Source: Treponema sp. (GTDB lineage: Bacteria; Spirochaetota; Spirochaetia; Treponematales; Breznakiellaceae). Taken from it: a stretch of DNA of 38,254 nt. The stretch lies in assembly GCA_031288005.1 (NCBI GenBank), contig JAITSE010000024.1, positions 1-38,254 of the forward strand. Direction: 5' to 3'. The translations under genes were made by a program, and so were the position numbers. The first letter of the stretch is position 1. Every line of letters starts with the position of its first letter. The notes under the pieces were generated by a model. It was given only the letters and a program-made list of their open reading frames with translations, made no database searches and was not told where the DNA came from. Positions 7,710-17,277 of the stretch are shown piece by piece.

Positions 7710-9023
7710 GACGCAGCCCGTCAGAAACATAGCTTCGGCATCGGTGAAAGGCCGGCCATAGATGAATTCAAAAAAGAAACGGGTATCTTCCGGCCTCATG
7801 TCTAAAAAGCGGCAGCCAAAGTAGCCCTGAATATTATCTTTATACCGCCTGACAACCCGGGCCCGGGCGGAAATAGAGCGGACTGGGGTTTTAACCGTTA
7901 CCGAAAGCTCGCTTCCCGGGGCCAAAGCCTCCGATATTGCCGAAAGAGGATAGGCAAAGAGGAGGCCCGAAACGCTGATGTCAATAATCTTGCCCTCAAA
8001 GGGCGTATTTTTTATGCGCCCGGATTCAAAACAGCCGCTTTCCTTCATGGAAAACGACAAAACGCCGGCAAACTGGAAAACTCCGGCAATAACATCATAG
8101 CTGAAAGGCGGCCTCCCAAGCTCATTAATCCAGATATGTATGTATCCGATTATGTATTGATAAAATTGTATGGGCACCCAGGCGTCGGAGAAAATGCCTG
8201 AGTCGAATTTGGCCCGGATAAACCTGACCGCCGCGTCTTGGGGATCCGCGAAATCCGCGCTCGAGCTTTCAATGCAGCGGAGGAATATATCTTCCGTAAT
8301 GAGCAGTTTTTCGGGATAAGGATCGTTTTTTGGGAAGGACCCAAGTGTGGAAGGCAGATAGACGGCTTTTCCGGTTTCCGAGATCAGGCATTCTTCAAGG
8401 GAAGAGGGACGCAGATTCCCGAAGAGGATGAGCTGCCGTCCGCTTGAATAATCTTCGATCCATCTTGAGAACTGCGCGATAAGACCGTCCAGGTTCTTGA
8501 GGTCGTCATTCTTTACGTATTCCTGAAAGCGCGGCTCAATTTCCCCCTCGTCACTATGTATTTTGGGGTAGTCCAAAGAATAACGTTCGCCTGAAAAAAG
8601 GAACTGGGCCCTAATGTCTCGGGGGCCTTGAACCCGCAGATACGAGCGCCTCAGGTCCCTATAGAGGAATTCCGGCGCCTCGGCCTGAATGCGCCCGCTC
8701 AGGAAAGATTGAATCGTTATGGAAAAGGAGATCATCCGGCCCCGGAAGTTAAACATTAGATTCATCTTCCGCCCGGGCCTAAGTCCGGGAATGAGCCGGC
8801 CTGCTTTGAGATTAATCCGCTCTTTTACCGGTTTTTCCAGCGTCAAGGTATATTCGGTCCGGTTTTTCATGTATTTAACCGGAATTTGTTCGTCATATAC
8901 AACTTTGAGAAGGAAATCCTTCTCGATGCGTTTGATAGGAGTAGCCACTTTAAATATTTCCAGGGGAATAGGGACGCCGCACAAACCTGAAAGACCGCGC
9001 CGGTCTTGCAGTGGGGACTTCAA
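7707..9023 (-). CDS. YcgR/PilZ-like cyclic-di-GMP receptor candidate
   Basis: A 438-aa protein. The N-terminal half has a YcgR-like beta domain followed by RRSYLRV near residue 130, which resembles the RxxxR half of the PilZ site. The C-terminal part holds IDISVSGLLFAYP (D-x-S-x-x-G half) near residue 345, then the RARVVRRY and FGCRFLDM strands typical of PilZ. Such proteins bind cyclic di-GMP and in spirochaetes affect motility and adaptation. The two binding halves are about 200 residues apart, farther than in a compact PilZ domain, so they may not form one site. The start is uncertain: 9023 is a TTG without a clear ribosome site, and a GTG about 30 codons in is an alternative. The stop lies inside an R1 hairpin. 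Confidence 0.75.
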   Translation of the reverse strand: MKSPLQDRRGLSGLCGVPIPLEIFKVATPIKRIEKDFLLKVVYDEQIPVKYMKNRTEYTLTLEKPVKERINLKAGRLIPGLRPGRKMNLMFNFRGRMISFSITIQSFLSGRIQAEAPEFLYRDLRRSYLRVQGPRDIRAQFLFSGERYSLDYPKIHSDEGEIEPRFQEYVKNDDLKNLDGLIAQFSRWIEDYSSGRQLILFGNLRPSSLEECLISETGKAVYLPSTLGSFPKNDPYPEKLLITEDIFLRCIESSSADFADPQDAAVRFIRAKFDSGIFSDAWVPIQFYQYIIGYIHIWINELGRPPFSYDVIAGVFQFAGVLSFSMKESGCFESGRIKNTPFEGKIIDISVSGLLFAYPLSAISEALAPGSELSVTVKTPVRSISARARVVRRYKDNIQGYFGCRFLDMRPEDTRFFFEFIYGRPFTDAEAMFLTGCV

Positions 9024-9045
9024 GTCATGGGGCTGAAACTATTAT

Positions 9046-9666
9046 TCAGAAAAACCGCTCGTACGGGGTGAAGTCATAGGGATAGGCTTCGCCGGCGCTC
9101 AAGTTGTCCCGGGGCTCCTCAAGGATAATATCGTCTAGCTGCCACGATTCCTCTTCCCGGCGCAGATAAAGCTCTCCCGCCGCGCCCTTCTCCCGGCCAA
9201 TAAACCGGAAAAGGAAGGATGTGGCCCCGTCGTCTTCTTCGCGGCCTCCGCCTATGCGGTATTTCCCCGCATCTATCTCTTGCAAAGTTCCGTTAATCTC
9301 TTCCTTAAGCGCGGCGTTCACGCCGGCTAAAGCCGTCTGATCCGTAGTCCCGCCCAGAAAAGCCGACAGCAGCTCCCTGGCAAAGCCATAAGCCGAAGCC
9401 TGAGCCAGACCCCGTCCCAATTCTCCGATAACCGCGTCCCGGGGATAGCGGGGGTCTTCCCCTCTCGCGGGCCGGCGCACTACATCGGGAATAACCGCGT
9501 CTCCGTTCTCCGCCTCAATAGGAGAAAGAGCCGCGCTCGAAGCCTCGCCGGTCTCGATTTCTTGAGAAAAGACCGAAACACAAGGCAGACCAAAAATAAG
9601 CGCTTCTATCAATAAACCCATACGCATAAAAACGCACAGGGGTCCATAATTTTTTTTATGCTTCAT
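9046..9666 (-). CDS. Secreted protein of unknown function
   Basis: A 206-aa protein not recognised as a known family. The N-terminus, MKHKKNYG then a hydrophobic stretch to VSVFSQE, looks like a signal peptide with cleavage near residue 35, so the protein is probably periplasmic. The mature part is rich in Glu and Arg with an Ala-rich region around residue 95, and ends in aromatic residues (TPYERFF). It lies 22 bases upstream of the PilZ gene on the same strand, so the two are probably co-transcribed. An AAGGA ribosome site lies rather far (about 14 bases) from the ATG. Confidence 0.65.
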   Translation of the reverse strand: MKHKKNYGPLCVFMRMGLLIEALIFGLPCVSVFSQEIETGEASSAALSPIEAENGDAVIPDVVRRPARGEDPRYPRDAVIGELGRGLAQASAYGFARELLSAFLGGTTDQTALAGVNAALKEEINGTLQEIDAGKYRIGGGREEDDGATSFLFRFIGREKGAAGELYLRREEESWQLDDIILEEPRDNLSAGEAYPYDFTPYERFF

Positions 9667-9695
9667 AGTGAATACGATAATTCCTTATGCAAAAA

Positions 9696-9726
9696 TACGC
9701 AAGTTTAAAGCAAATAAATTTGCGTA
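9696..9726. promoter_or_regulatory. Inverted repeat in a divergent intergenic region
   Basis: Seven-base arms TACGCAA and TTGCGTA are separated by 17 A/T-rich bases, between the divergent genes starting at 9666 (minus) and 9846 (plus). Size and position suit a regulator site, but no factor is identifiable and it could be chance. Confidence 0.3.
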
Positions 9727-9845
9727 AATTTATTCGATGTTTAAGACCGCTTTCGGACGCCCGCCCGGCCGGCTTGATTTTTAGCTTTATTGCCCCTATG
9801 CTCTAAGCGCCATCCTGCATTGATTGCGGGTTTTCGCGCTGTTTT

Positions 9846-11096
9846 ATGCCGACAGAAATAAAAATGCCCCCATGGGGGCCGGTGATTTTTTTAGCCTCCC
9901 TTCTGGCGTTCTGTCCGTGGCTTCCGGGCTATGCCCAGACCATGAACGGAACATCGGTGTTTGCGCCCTTTGTTTCCAAGCTCCGGGGCGAAGTGAGGAA
10001 CAATCTGATCCGCCTGAGTTGGGAGGACTCCCTTCACGTGCGGGGACCGGTATTTATTTACCGTTCTAAAACGCCTTTTAACGGCGGCAATCCCTATTAC
10101 CTTCTCTCCTCTACGGAAGTGCCTTACGGGGCGCAGTCCTATATAGACGAGATTTCGGAGGCCGGAGACTGGCATTATTTTATAACCGCCAGCGACGAAA
10201 GCGGCCAGACTTACGAGGTTTTTATGCCATATAGCAATGCCATAACCGTTAAGGTTGATGTGATCCTCAGTGAAAGCCCCCGTCCGGTCCAGCGCCAGGA
10301 TACGGCCTCCAGGATTACCGGCTTGGAAGCCTCGGTCCGGGGCGACGGGATTCTCGTCTCCTTCCGGTTAAGCTCCCCGGTGAGAAATTCCCTGCTTTAC
10401 CGGAGCGTCAGTCCCATCGTCCAAACCCGAGACCTTCTAAGCGCGGTGCTTGTTGAAGATGAAATCTTATCCCCCTATATGGATTACCCTGTTCCCGGCA
10501 TCCCGTATTACTACGCTGTTATAGGCGAAGATGAATTAAGCTCCGGCGCCGTGGGAATTTATCCCGGCTACAATGCCACCGTAAGGGCCGTGGAGATTCC
10601 TTCCGGCTCCAGGATCGGCCTGGGAGATTCTCCGGGACTCAGATCTATTCCCCTTCCCCTCATCTCGGTAAATGCGGTCTCCCCTGGAAGCGCTTACGGA
10701 GACGCTCCCGTCCAGACGCCGCTAAGCTCCGAAGCGGCCCAGGCCGTAAACAGTCTTATGAGGCGGGTAGAACCTGCGGTTCCTGAAAAAACGCCCCGCG
10801 TCTTTGACCAGGACCTAGCGCCTCCCGCAGGCGGGGAGGAACATACCCTCCGTACCATTGCACAAGGCTCCTTCAGAAGCAGAAACTGGACCTTATGCAA
10901 GGAAGAGTTGACCCGTTACCTTTCTCTGCCCCGCAGCGCCGCCCCTGAAAACAGGGCCCGGTTTTATCTTGCCCAGGCACATTACTTTACCGGGTCATAT
11001 AGGGAAGCCCTCTTTGAATTTCTAGCCGTCCAGTCTTACTATCCCGCGGAAACAGCGGAATGGATACAGTCAGCGCTGGCGCTGATGACGCAGTAA
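9846..11096 (+). CDS. Exported protein with fibronectin-III-like N-terminus and helical-repeat C-terminus
   Basis: A 416-aa protein of unrecognised family. An N-terminal hydrophobic segment ending near PGYAQT reads as a signal peptide. Residues about 45-135 (RLSWEDS, VFIYRSKTPF, YIDEI, WHYFITASDES) have the pattern of a fibronectin-III-like domain, and a weaker second copy follows at about 150-250. The last 80 residues, with RFYLAQAHYFTGSYREALFEF, look like a TPR pair. This suggests a periplasmic scaffold or adaptor; that is inference. The start could be 9846 or the in-frame ATG at 9864, which adjoins a perfect 14-base palindrome. Neither has a good ribosome site. Confidence 0.75.
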   Translation: MPTEIKMPPWGPVIFLASLLAFCPWLPGYAQTMNGTSVFAPFVSKLRGEVRNNLIRLSWEDSLHVRGPVFIYRSKTPFNGGNPYYLLSSTEVPYGAQSYIDEISEAGDWHYFITASDESGQTYEVFMPYSNAITVKVDVILSESPRPVQRQDTASRITGLEASVRGDGILVSFRLSSPVRNSLLYRSVSPIVQTRDLLSAVLVEDEILSPYMDYPVPGIPYYYAVIGEDELSSGAVGIYPGYNATVRAVEIPSGSRIGLGDSPGLRSIPLPLISVNAVSPGSAYGDAPVQTPLSSEAAQAVNSLMRRVEPAVPEKTPRVFDQDLAPPAGGEEHTLRTIAQGSFRSRNWTLCKEELTRYLSLPRSAAPENRARFYLAQAHYFTGSYREALFEFLAVQSYYPAETAEWIQSALALMTQ

Positions 11097-11284
11097 CAAA
11101 GAAACGCCTCGCGCGCTCTTGTGAGGCTGTAGATCTCCGCAAACAGCCGGCGGAGCCGTGCGTCTTGACCGAATTACCAGAAAGATCAATGATCACCGTT
11201 AGAAAGCTGTAGACGGAGACATGGGGCTGGGTATGCTGATTAAGCATCTTTCCCAGATTCTAAGTCCAAAAAGAGAGAATTGCG

Positions 11285-11893
11285 ATGGAATCTATTATAT
11301 TGGCGTCCGGTTCGCTGCAAAGGCAGGAATATTTTCGGCTAATGGGGCTGCCTTTTAACATTATGCCCTCCCGCATTGATGAAGACTATAATATGGATTT
11401 GATCCCCCGGAAAATAACCGAGGAGTTGGCGGTGCGGAAAGTCAAAAATATCATCGAACTCCTCCGCGGGCGGATGCCGGCATGGATATGCGGGGCCGAT
11501 ACTGCCATTTCCATAGACGGGAAAATTTTTGGGAAGCCTTCGTCCAGGGAAGACGCTAAAAATATGCTGAATATTTTCCAGGACCGGGATCACGAAGTGG
11601 TTACTGCGGTGGCCCTTTTTAACGGCAGGGAAAAATCAATTGACTGCCGCTCCGTGGTCAGTACCGTAACCTTCAGTCCCATCTCGGATGCCGAAATTGA
11701 GTGGTACCTCAATACCGGGGAATGGCAGGGCGTTGCGGGGGCCTATAAGATACAGGGACTGGCTTCCTGCTTTGTTTCCCGTATCACGGGATCGTATAGC
11801 TCCATTGTAGGCTTGCCAATGCATGAATTTTATGCCATGCTTCGGGAAAATGGGTATCCTTACGGAATACCGGACGGAGAACCTACCCGTTAA
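11285..11893 (+). CDS. maf: Maf-family nucleoside triphosphate pyrophosphatase
   Basis: A 202-aa protein of Maf length. Family proteins hydrolyse non-canonical or modified nucleoside triphosphates to the monophosphate and pyrophosphate. Visible motifs are the N-terminal ILASGSLQRQE (usually ASxSPRR, so a variant P-loop-like segment), CGADTAISIDGKIFGKP with the catalytic-region Asp, GEWQGVAGAYKIQG and GSYSSIVGLP. Whether it prefers dTTP/UTP or 7-methyl-GTP cannot be told. It has a run of A/G bases before the ATG (AAAGAGAGAATTGCG). It lies about 240 bases upstream of rpsB on the same strand and could be co-transcribed. Confidence 0.9.
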   Translation: MESIILASGSLQRQEYFRLMGLPFNIMPSRIDEDYNMDLIPRKITEELAVRKVKNIIELLRGRMPAWICGADTAISIDGKIFGKPSSREDAKNMLNIFQDRDHEVVTAVALFNGREKSIDCRSVVSTVTFSPISDAEIEWYLNTGEWQGVAGAYKIQGLASCFVSRITGSYSSIVGLPMHEFYAMLRENGYPYGIPDGEPTR

Positions 11894-12135
11894 TATCGGG
11901 AATTTGCCGGCGTCCAGCGCGTTTAACGCGGGAAGGCAGCCGGACGGTTTTCGGCAGATATCGCCTGCTTAACGGGCGTTTCTGTTATTTTCCACCTTCC
12001 TTTTGGAGGGCGAGATACAGGGAAGGCGCCGGCATGACGCAATTTCCAATGAACGATGCCCCTTAACCCGGTTTCAAAGCCGGAGGGCCGTCATAATATG
12101 TGGAAACGTGATCTGGAGCGGCGCGGGAGGAAAAC
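11894..12135 (+). promoter_or_regulatory. Leader region of rpsB-tsf operon (nothing certain)
   Basis: These 242 bases hold no convincing gene. Weak inverted repeats (for example GCGCG...CGCG near 11920) and a short hairpin before TTTCTGTTATTTT at about 11970 could be a weak terminator for maf or part of a structured rpsB leader, as many bacteria have. A CATAAT at 12093-12098 is a possible -10 element without a good -35 partner. Confidence 0.3.
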
Positions 12136-13032
12136 ATGGCTGTAGTTACCATGAAAAGCCTGCTAGAATCGGGGGTGCATTTTGGTCACCAGGTAAAACG
12201 CTGGGACCCGCGGATGAAGAAGTATATCTTCGCCGAAAGAAATGGCATCCATATCATTGATCTGCAAAAGACTATTCAGTCGATTAAAGACGCCTACGAA
12301 GCGGTCAGAAAAAGCGTCTCGGCAGGCAAAAACGTGTTGTTTGTCGGGACAAAAAAGCAGGCTCAGCAGGCAATTCAAAAAGAAGCCGAACGGTGCGGTA
12401 TGTTTTATGTCAACAGCCGATGGCTCGGCGGTATGCTCACAAATTTCGCGACCATCAAAAAGTCACTTCTCCGCCTTAAAAAACTGGAAAAAATGGAGGT
12501 GGACGGGACCTTTGAGAATTTGACGAAAAAAGAAATCGCTTCTCTGGGCAAAGAGCGGGCAAAACTCCAGAAAAACCTTGGAGGAATTAAAGAGATGAAA
12601 GAGCTTCCGGGTATTATCTTCATCGTTGATACCCGAAAAGAGGCTATAGCCGTGGCGGAAGCCAAACGGCAAGGCATCCCTATGGTCGCTGTGGTGGATA
12701 CCAACTGCAATCCAGAGGGAATAAATTACCCCATTCCCGGGAACGACGACGCTATTCGGGCCATTACCCTGTTCACCCAGATCATCGCTAACGCGGTAAT
12801 CGAGGCGGACAACGAGGCGGGGCTTAAGATCATCGAGACCCTGGGAGACGAGAGTGAAAACCTGGAAGAAATTTTGACCGATGTCTCCATTAAGGAAGAA
12901 GATAGGGAGATTGACATCGAATCCTATTCTTCCGGTACGGCCCCTGTAGAAGAAAGGAAAGCGGCGGAAGCCGCTGCGGGAGATGACGAAGAGCTTCCGG
13001 TAGATGTTGATAAGGTTTACGACAAGGAATAA
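12136..13032 (+). CDS. rpsB: 30S ribosomal protein S2
   Basis: A 298-aa protein of the small ribosomal subunit, needed for binding of S1 and for initiation. Family sequence runs from [20 protein letters not shown] through [11 protein letters not shown] and [11 protein letters not shown] to [20 protein letters not shown]2 is usually 230-260 aa; here about 45 extra C-terminal residues form an acidic Glu/Asp-rich tail, common in spirochaete S2 proteins as far as I recall. GGGAGG lies just upstream of the ATG. It leads a tight cluster with tsf, frr, uppS, cdsA, dxr and rseP. Confidence 0.98.
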   Translation: MAVVTMKSLLESGVHFGHQVKRWDPRMKKYIFAERNGIHIIDLQKTIQSIKDAYEAVRKSVSAGKNVLFVGTKKQAQQAIQKEAERCGMFYVNSRWLGGMLTNFATIKKSLLRLKKLEKMEVDGTFENLTKKEIASLGKERAKLQKNLGGIKEMKELPGIIFIVDTRKEAIAVAEAKRQGIPMVAVVDTNCNPEGINYPIPGNDDAIRAITLFTQIIANAVIEADNEAGLKIIETLGDESENLEEILTDVSIKEEDREIDIESYSSGTAPVEERKAAEAAAGDDEELPVDVDKVYDKE

Positions 13033-13059
13033 ATAAACCCCCTTTAAGGAGTCAGGCAA

Positions 13060-13911
13060 ATGGGAATCAGTGCAGAGGATGTTAAAAAGCTCCGGGAAAA
13101 GACCGGAGCGGGTATGATGGAATGTAAGAACGCCTTGGTGGAAACCGGCGGTGATTTTGCCGGGGCGGAAAAACTCTTAAAGGAAAAGGGGCTTGCGGCG
13201 GTGGAAAAACGTTCAGGCCGGGCGACCAACGAGGGCAAGATTTTTGTAAAGATAACGGACAATGCGGCGGCTTTGGTGGAATTGGCATCGGAAACGGATT
13301 TTGTGGCCAGAAATCCTGATTTCATCACCCTGGGAGAGGCCATCGCGGACCGGGTTCTGGAAAAAGGTTATACCGAACCAAACGACGAACTTGCCGGCAT
13401 GGTAACGGAGTTGGCGACTAAGATCCGGGAAAATATGGGCCTTAAGCGTGTCAAACTGGTTGCCGCGGGAGCCGGCGAGTATCTCGTTAAATATATACAT
13501 GGGGACGGCGCCATAGGGGTAGTGGTAAAATTGAGCGCCGGTAATGGGGAGATCCTTCAAAAAGAGGAATTTAAAGCCCTGGCTTTTAACCTTGCCCTCC
13601 ACATCGCGGCCTTTAATCCCGCGGCCCTGGACCGGAATCATATAGATGCGGCGTTCCTTAAAGAGCAGGAGGAGATCTTCCGCAAGCAGCTTGAAGGAGA
13701 TGAAAAACTCCAGGGAAAACCCGCCAATGTGATAGACAATATTCTCAAGGGGAAAGTTAATAAATATCTGTCTGACATTTGTCTTATGGAACAAGGGTAT
13801 GTAAAGGACGAAAAATTCTCCGTGTCTCAGGTTCTTGCCGACACGGGGAAACAGCTTGGGGCGGCAATAAATGTGGTTGACTATGTGTACTTTAAAGTAG
13901 GGGATAGTTAA
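13060..13911 (+). CDS. tsf: Translation elongation factor Ts
   Basis: A 283-aa EF-Ts, the nucleotide exchange factor that releases GDP from EF-Tu. The N-terminal UBA-like domain ([19 protein letters not shown]) and the signature [11 protein letters not shown] are both present, followed by two core domains of normal length. The ATG follows AAGGAG and lies 27 bases after rpsB. Its stop overlaps the frr start (TAATG), implying translational coupling. Confidence 0.98.
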   Translation: MGISAEDVKKLREKTGAGMMECKNALVETGGDFAGAEKLLKEKGLAAVEKRSGRATNEGKIFVKITDNAAALVELASETDFVARNPDFITLGEAIADRVLEKGYTEPNDELAGMVTELATKIRENMGLKRVKLVAAGAGEYLVKYIHGDGAIGVVVKLSAGNGEILQKEEFKALAFNLALHIAAFNPAALDRNHIDAAFLKEQEEIFRKQLEGDEKLQGKPANVIDNILKGKVNKYLSDICLMEQGYVKDEKFSVSQVLADTGKQLGAAINVVDYVYFKVGDS

Positions 13912-14465
13912 TGCATAGCGTCATTTCTTCAGCCGAAGAACGGATGAAAAAAACCGTCGCTAATCTGAAAGACGGTTTTGCTTCTCTTAGAACCGGACGA
14001 GCGTCGGCTTCATTATTCGATAAGGTGAAGGTTGATTACTATGGGGATAAATCGCCTCTCAACCAGGTGGCGAATATTTCTATCCCCGAAGCCCGGCTTA
14101 TCGTGATACAGCCCTGGGACAAGGGGCTTATCGGGGAAATTGAGAAGGCCATACGGTCTTCGGAGCTTTCCCTTAATCCCAGCAATGACGGAAAGGTTAT
14201 CAGGATAGCCATTCCGCCGCTGACGGAGGAACGCCGGAAAGAGCTTGCCAAGGTCGCCAAAAACCAGGCGGAACAGAGCCGGGTGGCGGTGCGGAACATA
14301 CGGCGGGATGGTAACGATGAACTAAAGAAAATCCTCAAGGCCGGAGAACTTACGGAAGATGAGGAAAGCCGGAATTCTGAAGAACTGCAAAAGCTAACCG
14401 ATTCTTATATCGGGAAGATCAATCAGGTTCTGGAAGAGAAAGAAAAAGAAATAATGGAAGATTGA
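13911..14465 (+). CDS. frr: Ribosome recycling factor
   Basis: A 184-aa protein of exact family length. With EF-G it splits the post-termination ribosome. The [19 protein letters not shown] segment, the Q-PWDK motif and [14 protein letters not shown] are all typical, the last in the long helical domain. Start and stop overlap the neighbouring genes by one base each (TAATG, TGATG). Confidence 0.98.
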   Translation: MHSVISSAEERMKKTVANLKDGFASLRTGRASASLFDKVKVDYYGDKSPLNQVANISIPEARLIVIQPWDKGLIGEIEKAIRSSELSLNPSNDGKVIRIAIPPLTEERRKELAKVAKNQAEQSRVAVRNIRRDGNDELKKILKAGELTEDEESRNSEELQKLTDSYIGKINQVLEEKEKEIMED

Positions 14466-15202
14466 TGTCCGCTAAATACCTTGCCGGCAAAAAGCCCGTT
14501 CTGGAAGAAGGTCCCGGTCCTGTCCATATCGGTGTTATTATGGATGGTAATGGCCGATGGGCGGTACGGCGCGGGCAAATCCGTACTCAGGGGCATCTTG
14601 AGGGGCTCAAGACGGCAAAAAGAATCGTCAAGGCCGCAAGCGATATGGGCGTCGCCTACCTGACTCTCTATGTTTTCTCTACCGAAAATTGGAAGCGCAC
14701 CGCTGAAGAGGTGGGATTCATCATGGGGCTTGTCAAGCAGTACCTGGCGGCGGAACTGGACTTCTTCAGGCAGAACCGCATCAAAATACGCCACGCCGGG
14801 GATGCCCAGGGGCTTCCGCCTGACATCGCTGGGGAAATTCGGGAAGTATGCGACGATACCCGGGATTTTACGGGGCTCCAGGTCATCCTGGCCCTCAATT
14901 ACGGGGGCAGGGACGAGATAATGCGGGGGATACGGCGGCTTTTGGAGACGCCTCCTCCAGGCGGAGAGCTTACGGAAGCCTCCTTCCGGCGCTGTTTGGA
15001 CAATCCCGATATTCCCGATCCGGACCTTGTCATCAGGACTGCCGGGGAAATGCGTATCAGTAACTTTCTTCTCTGGGAAGGGGCCTATTCGGAATACTGG
15101 GTTTCGGAAAAACTGTGGCCCGATTTTACGGAAGAAGACTTGGCTTCGGCCATAGAATGGTTCCAGAGCCGGGAACGACGGTATGGCGGCGTAAAGGGAT
15201 GA
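14465..15202 (+). CDS. uppS: Isoprenyl transferase (undecaprenyl diphosphate synthase)
   Basis: A 245-aa cis-prenyltransferase that condenses isopentenyl diphosphate units onto farnesyl diphosphate to make the C55 lipid carrier of peptidoglycan synthesis. The motifs IMDGNGRWAV (catalytic Asp), LTLYVFSTENWKR, LALNYGGRDEI and LVIRTAGEMRISNFLLW are in order. The ATG at 14465 overlaps the frr stop (TGATG); a TTG one codon earlier is also in frame but less likely. dxr, three genes on, belongs to the pathway supplying its isoprenoid substrate. Confidence 0.97.
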   Translation: MSAKYLAGKKPVLEEGPGPVHIGVIMDGNGRWAVRRGQIRTQGHLEGLKTAKRIVKAASDMGVAYLTLYVFSTENWKRTAEEVGFIMGLVKQYLAAELDFFRQNRIKIRHAGDAQGLPPDIAGEIREVCDDTRDFTGLQVILALNYGGRDEIMRGIRRLLETPPPGGELTEASFRRCLDNPDIPDPDLVIRTAGEMRISNFLLWEGAYSEYWVSEKLWPDFTEEDLASAIEWFQSRERRYGGVKG

Positions 15203-16053
15203 AAAAACTAATCCAGAGGCTTCTTTTATTTATCATTACCCTGCCTCTTGTCGTGGTTATTGTGCTGTTTCTACCTTACCGCAATTATCTGGCAGCCAAC
15301 GTCATCGTAGTTATTCTTAGCGCCCTGGGAGCCGGCGAGTTCGCCGATATGTTGAACAGAAAAAGCATAACCCTCTCCAAAGGAGAAGCCCGCATACTCG
15401 GAGCGCTGGGTCCCGCCGTCATGACGCTGGCGGTAAGTTTCAGTCTGCAATTTTATGTCTTTGCCGGCGCTATTATGGCCGCTTTCATCTGGCTGCTCCT
15501 CTCCCGTGTTTTTACTTCACCGGACAAGTTTGGATATTCCCTAGATCGCATCATATCGGGCTTTGCTATCATGATCTATCCGGGTTTATTCATGCTCTGG
15601 ATCATCCTAATGGCCCGTCTTTTCCATGCGTCTCTGGTTATCCTGGTGTTCTTTTTTATCGTGGTAGCTAATGATTCCGTGGCTTGGGCTGCGGGTATGC
15701 TCTTTGGGAAAAACAACCGGGGGATCATACCTGCCAGCCCCAACAAAAGCGTCGCGGGCTTTATCGGCGGTTTTGCCGGTTCCATTCTGGTAGGCATTAG
15801 CGCTACCCGCTTCTTTCCATCCGTGTTCATATCAAATTTAATACCATCCCCCTGGGCCGGCGTCATTCTTGGTTTCATTTCAGCGGCGGCCGCTTCCATG
15901 GGAGACCTGGCTGAATCTATAATGAAACGAAGTTCCGCAATCAAGGATTCGGGAGAGATTGTTCCAGGCAGAGGCGGGGTACTGGATTCCATTGATTCTA
16001 TGGCAATGGCGGCGCCGGTATACTATGGACTTTATCGGGCTCTTTTTATGTAA
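15199..16053 (+). CDS. cdsA: Phosphatidate cytidylyltransferase (CDP-diacylglycerol synthase)
   Basis: A 284-aa membrane enzyme that joins CTP and phosphatidate to CDP-diacylglycerol, the branch point for phospholipids. It has about eight hydrophobic segments. The C-terminal signature is present as SIMKRSSAIKDSGEIVPG then RGGVLDSID. Compared with the usual PGHGG-x-x-DR form, His is Arg and the Arg after Asp is Ser, so it is a variant. The start at the ATGA overlapping uppS is chosen over an upstream in-frame start because the hydrophobic N-terminus begins here. Confidence 0.93.
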   Translation: MKKLIQRLLLFIITLPLVVVIVLFLPYRNYLAANVIVVILSALGAGEFADMLNRKSITLSKGEARILGALGPAVMTLAVSFSLQFYVFAGAIMAAFIWLLLSRVFTSPDKFGYSLDRIISGFAIMIYPGLFMLWIILMARLFHASLVILVFFFIVVANDSVAWAAGMLFGKNNRGIIPASPNKSVAGFIGGFAGSILVGISATRFFPSVFISNLIPSPWAGVILGFISAAAASMGDLAESIMKRSSAIKDSGEIVPGRGGVLDSIDSMAMAAPVYYGLYRALFM

Positions 16054-16086
16054 GCTGATTTTGAACTAAGCTACGGAGTTTTGGAT

Positions 16087-17277
16087 TTGAGTAAAAGAAT
16101 GAAGAAGCGGGTAGCGGTTCTTGGGGCCACCGGCTCCATCGGCAAGAACGCCATTGATATTTTACGGGAAGATAAAGAACGTTTCGATGTTGTCCTTCTA
16201 TCAAGCCATAGCGATATTTCCGGTCTTCTTAATCTCTCCCGGGAATTCCCCGCGGCGGCCCTGGCTGTAAGCGACCCGGATGCGGCGTCAAAGGTTTCGG
16301 CGTTGCCAAAAGGCGTATATACCGGAAATGCGGGGCTGCTCCGGGCCATTGGGGAGATCTCTCCCGACATGGCTCTAAACGGCATAGCCGGAGCCGCAGG
16401 CTTGGAGCCATCCTTGACGGCCCTTAAAGCGGGGGCGGACCTTGCCTTGGCAAACAAGGAAACCATTGTTATGGCCGCGCCCCTGGTTTTCGCCCTAGCG
16501 AAAAAGAACGGCCGTCGCGTTTTGCCTGTGGACTCGGAGCATCACGCCATTTCGAGCTTGCTGGAAGCCCACGGCAGGGAAAATATTGCGGAACTCATCC
16601 TTACCGCATCGGGCGGGCCTTTCAGGAAGCGAAAACGAGAAGACTTCAACAAGATAACAGTGGAAGAAGCCCTCGCCCACCCAACATGGAATATGGGGCC
16701 CAAAATAACTCTTGATTCGGCAACCCTGGCAAACAAGGGATTGGAAGTAATTGAGGCCGTAGGGCTTTTTAATATGCCCACGGAAAAGATATCTGTTGTC
16801 ATACATCCTCAAAGCATCGTTCATTCTATGGCGCGCTTGAGAGACGGAGCGGTATATGCCCAGCTTTCCAGGCCCGATATGCGACTTCCCATTCACAGCG
16901 CCCTGTATTATCCTAAATGCACGCCCTGCTCCTGGGGACGCCTGGATTTCTCAGAGGGCCTGACCTTGGACTTTGAACCACCCGATTTCGAGGCCTTTCC
17001 CATGCTTTCCCTGGCCTATGAAGCCGCAAAACAGGGGGGGCTTTACCCGACAGCATATAACGCGGCCAATGAGTCGGCGACGGAGGCTTTTTTCGCAAAA
17101 AAGGCTGGCTTTCTTGATATACCCCGCATTGTTGAGTATGTCTTAAATAGAGACTGGAATACAGCCGGGAATCTTGAGAACGCCGAAGCTCTGCAAATAA
17201 TACTGGAAGCCGATAAAAAAGCCAGAAAGACTGCTAATACATTTATTTCGGAGGAAAATCTATGCTTATGCTCATAG
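16087..17277 (+). CDS. dxr: 1-deoxy-D-xylulose 5-phosphate reductoisomerase
   Basis: Second enzyme of the MEP isoprenoid pathway: it rearranges and reduces DXP to MEP with NADPH. The NADPH-binding GATGSIG, LANKETIVMA, PVDSEHHAI (metal-binding Asp and Glu), HPTWNMGPKITLDSATLANK and SRPDMRLPIHSA are all intact. About 396 aa, normal length. The start is uncertain: TTG at 16087 lies eight bases after GGAG, TTG at 16081 is too close, and ATG at 16099 is too far. The end overlaps rseP by 16 bases. Confidence 0.96.
   Translation: MSKRMKKRVAVLGATGSIGKNAIDILREDKERFDVVLLSSHSDISGLLNLSREFPAAALAVSDPDAASKVSALPKGVYTGNAGLLRAIGEISPDMALNGIAGAAGLEPSLTALKAGADLALANKETIVMAAPLVFALAKKNGRRVLPVDSEHHAISSLLEAHGRENIAELILTASGGPFRKRKREDFNKITVEEALAHPTWNMGPKITLDSATLANKGLEVIEAVGLFNMPTEKISVVIHPQSIVHSMARLRDGAVYAQLSRPDMRLPIHSALYYPKCTPCSWGRLDFSEGLTLDFEPPDFEAFPMLSLAYEAAKQGGLYPTAYNAANESATEAFFAKKAGFLDIPRIVEYVLNRDWNTAGNLENAEALQIILEADKKARKTANTFISEENLCLCS

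Noticed and set aside
15115..15198. Earlier in-frame start for cdsA inside uppS
   Set aside because: The upstream codons are not hydrophobic or conserved, while the ATGA overlap start begins the first membrane segment.
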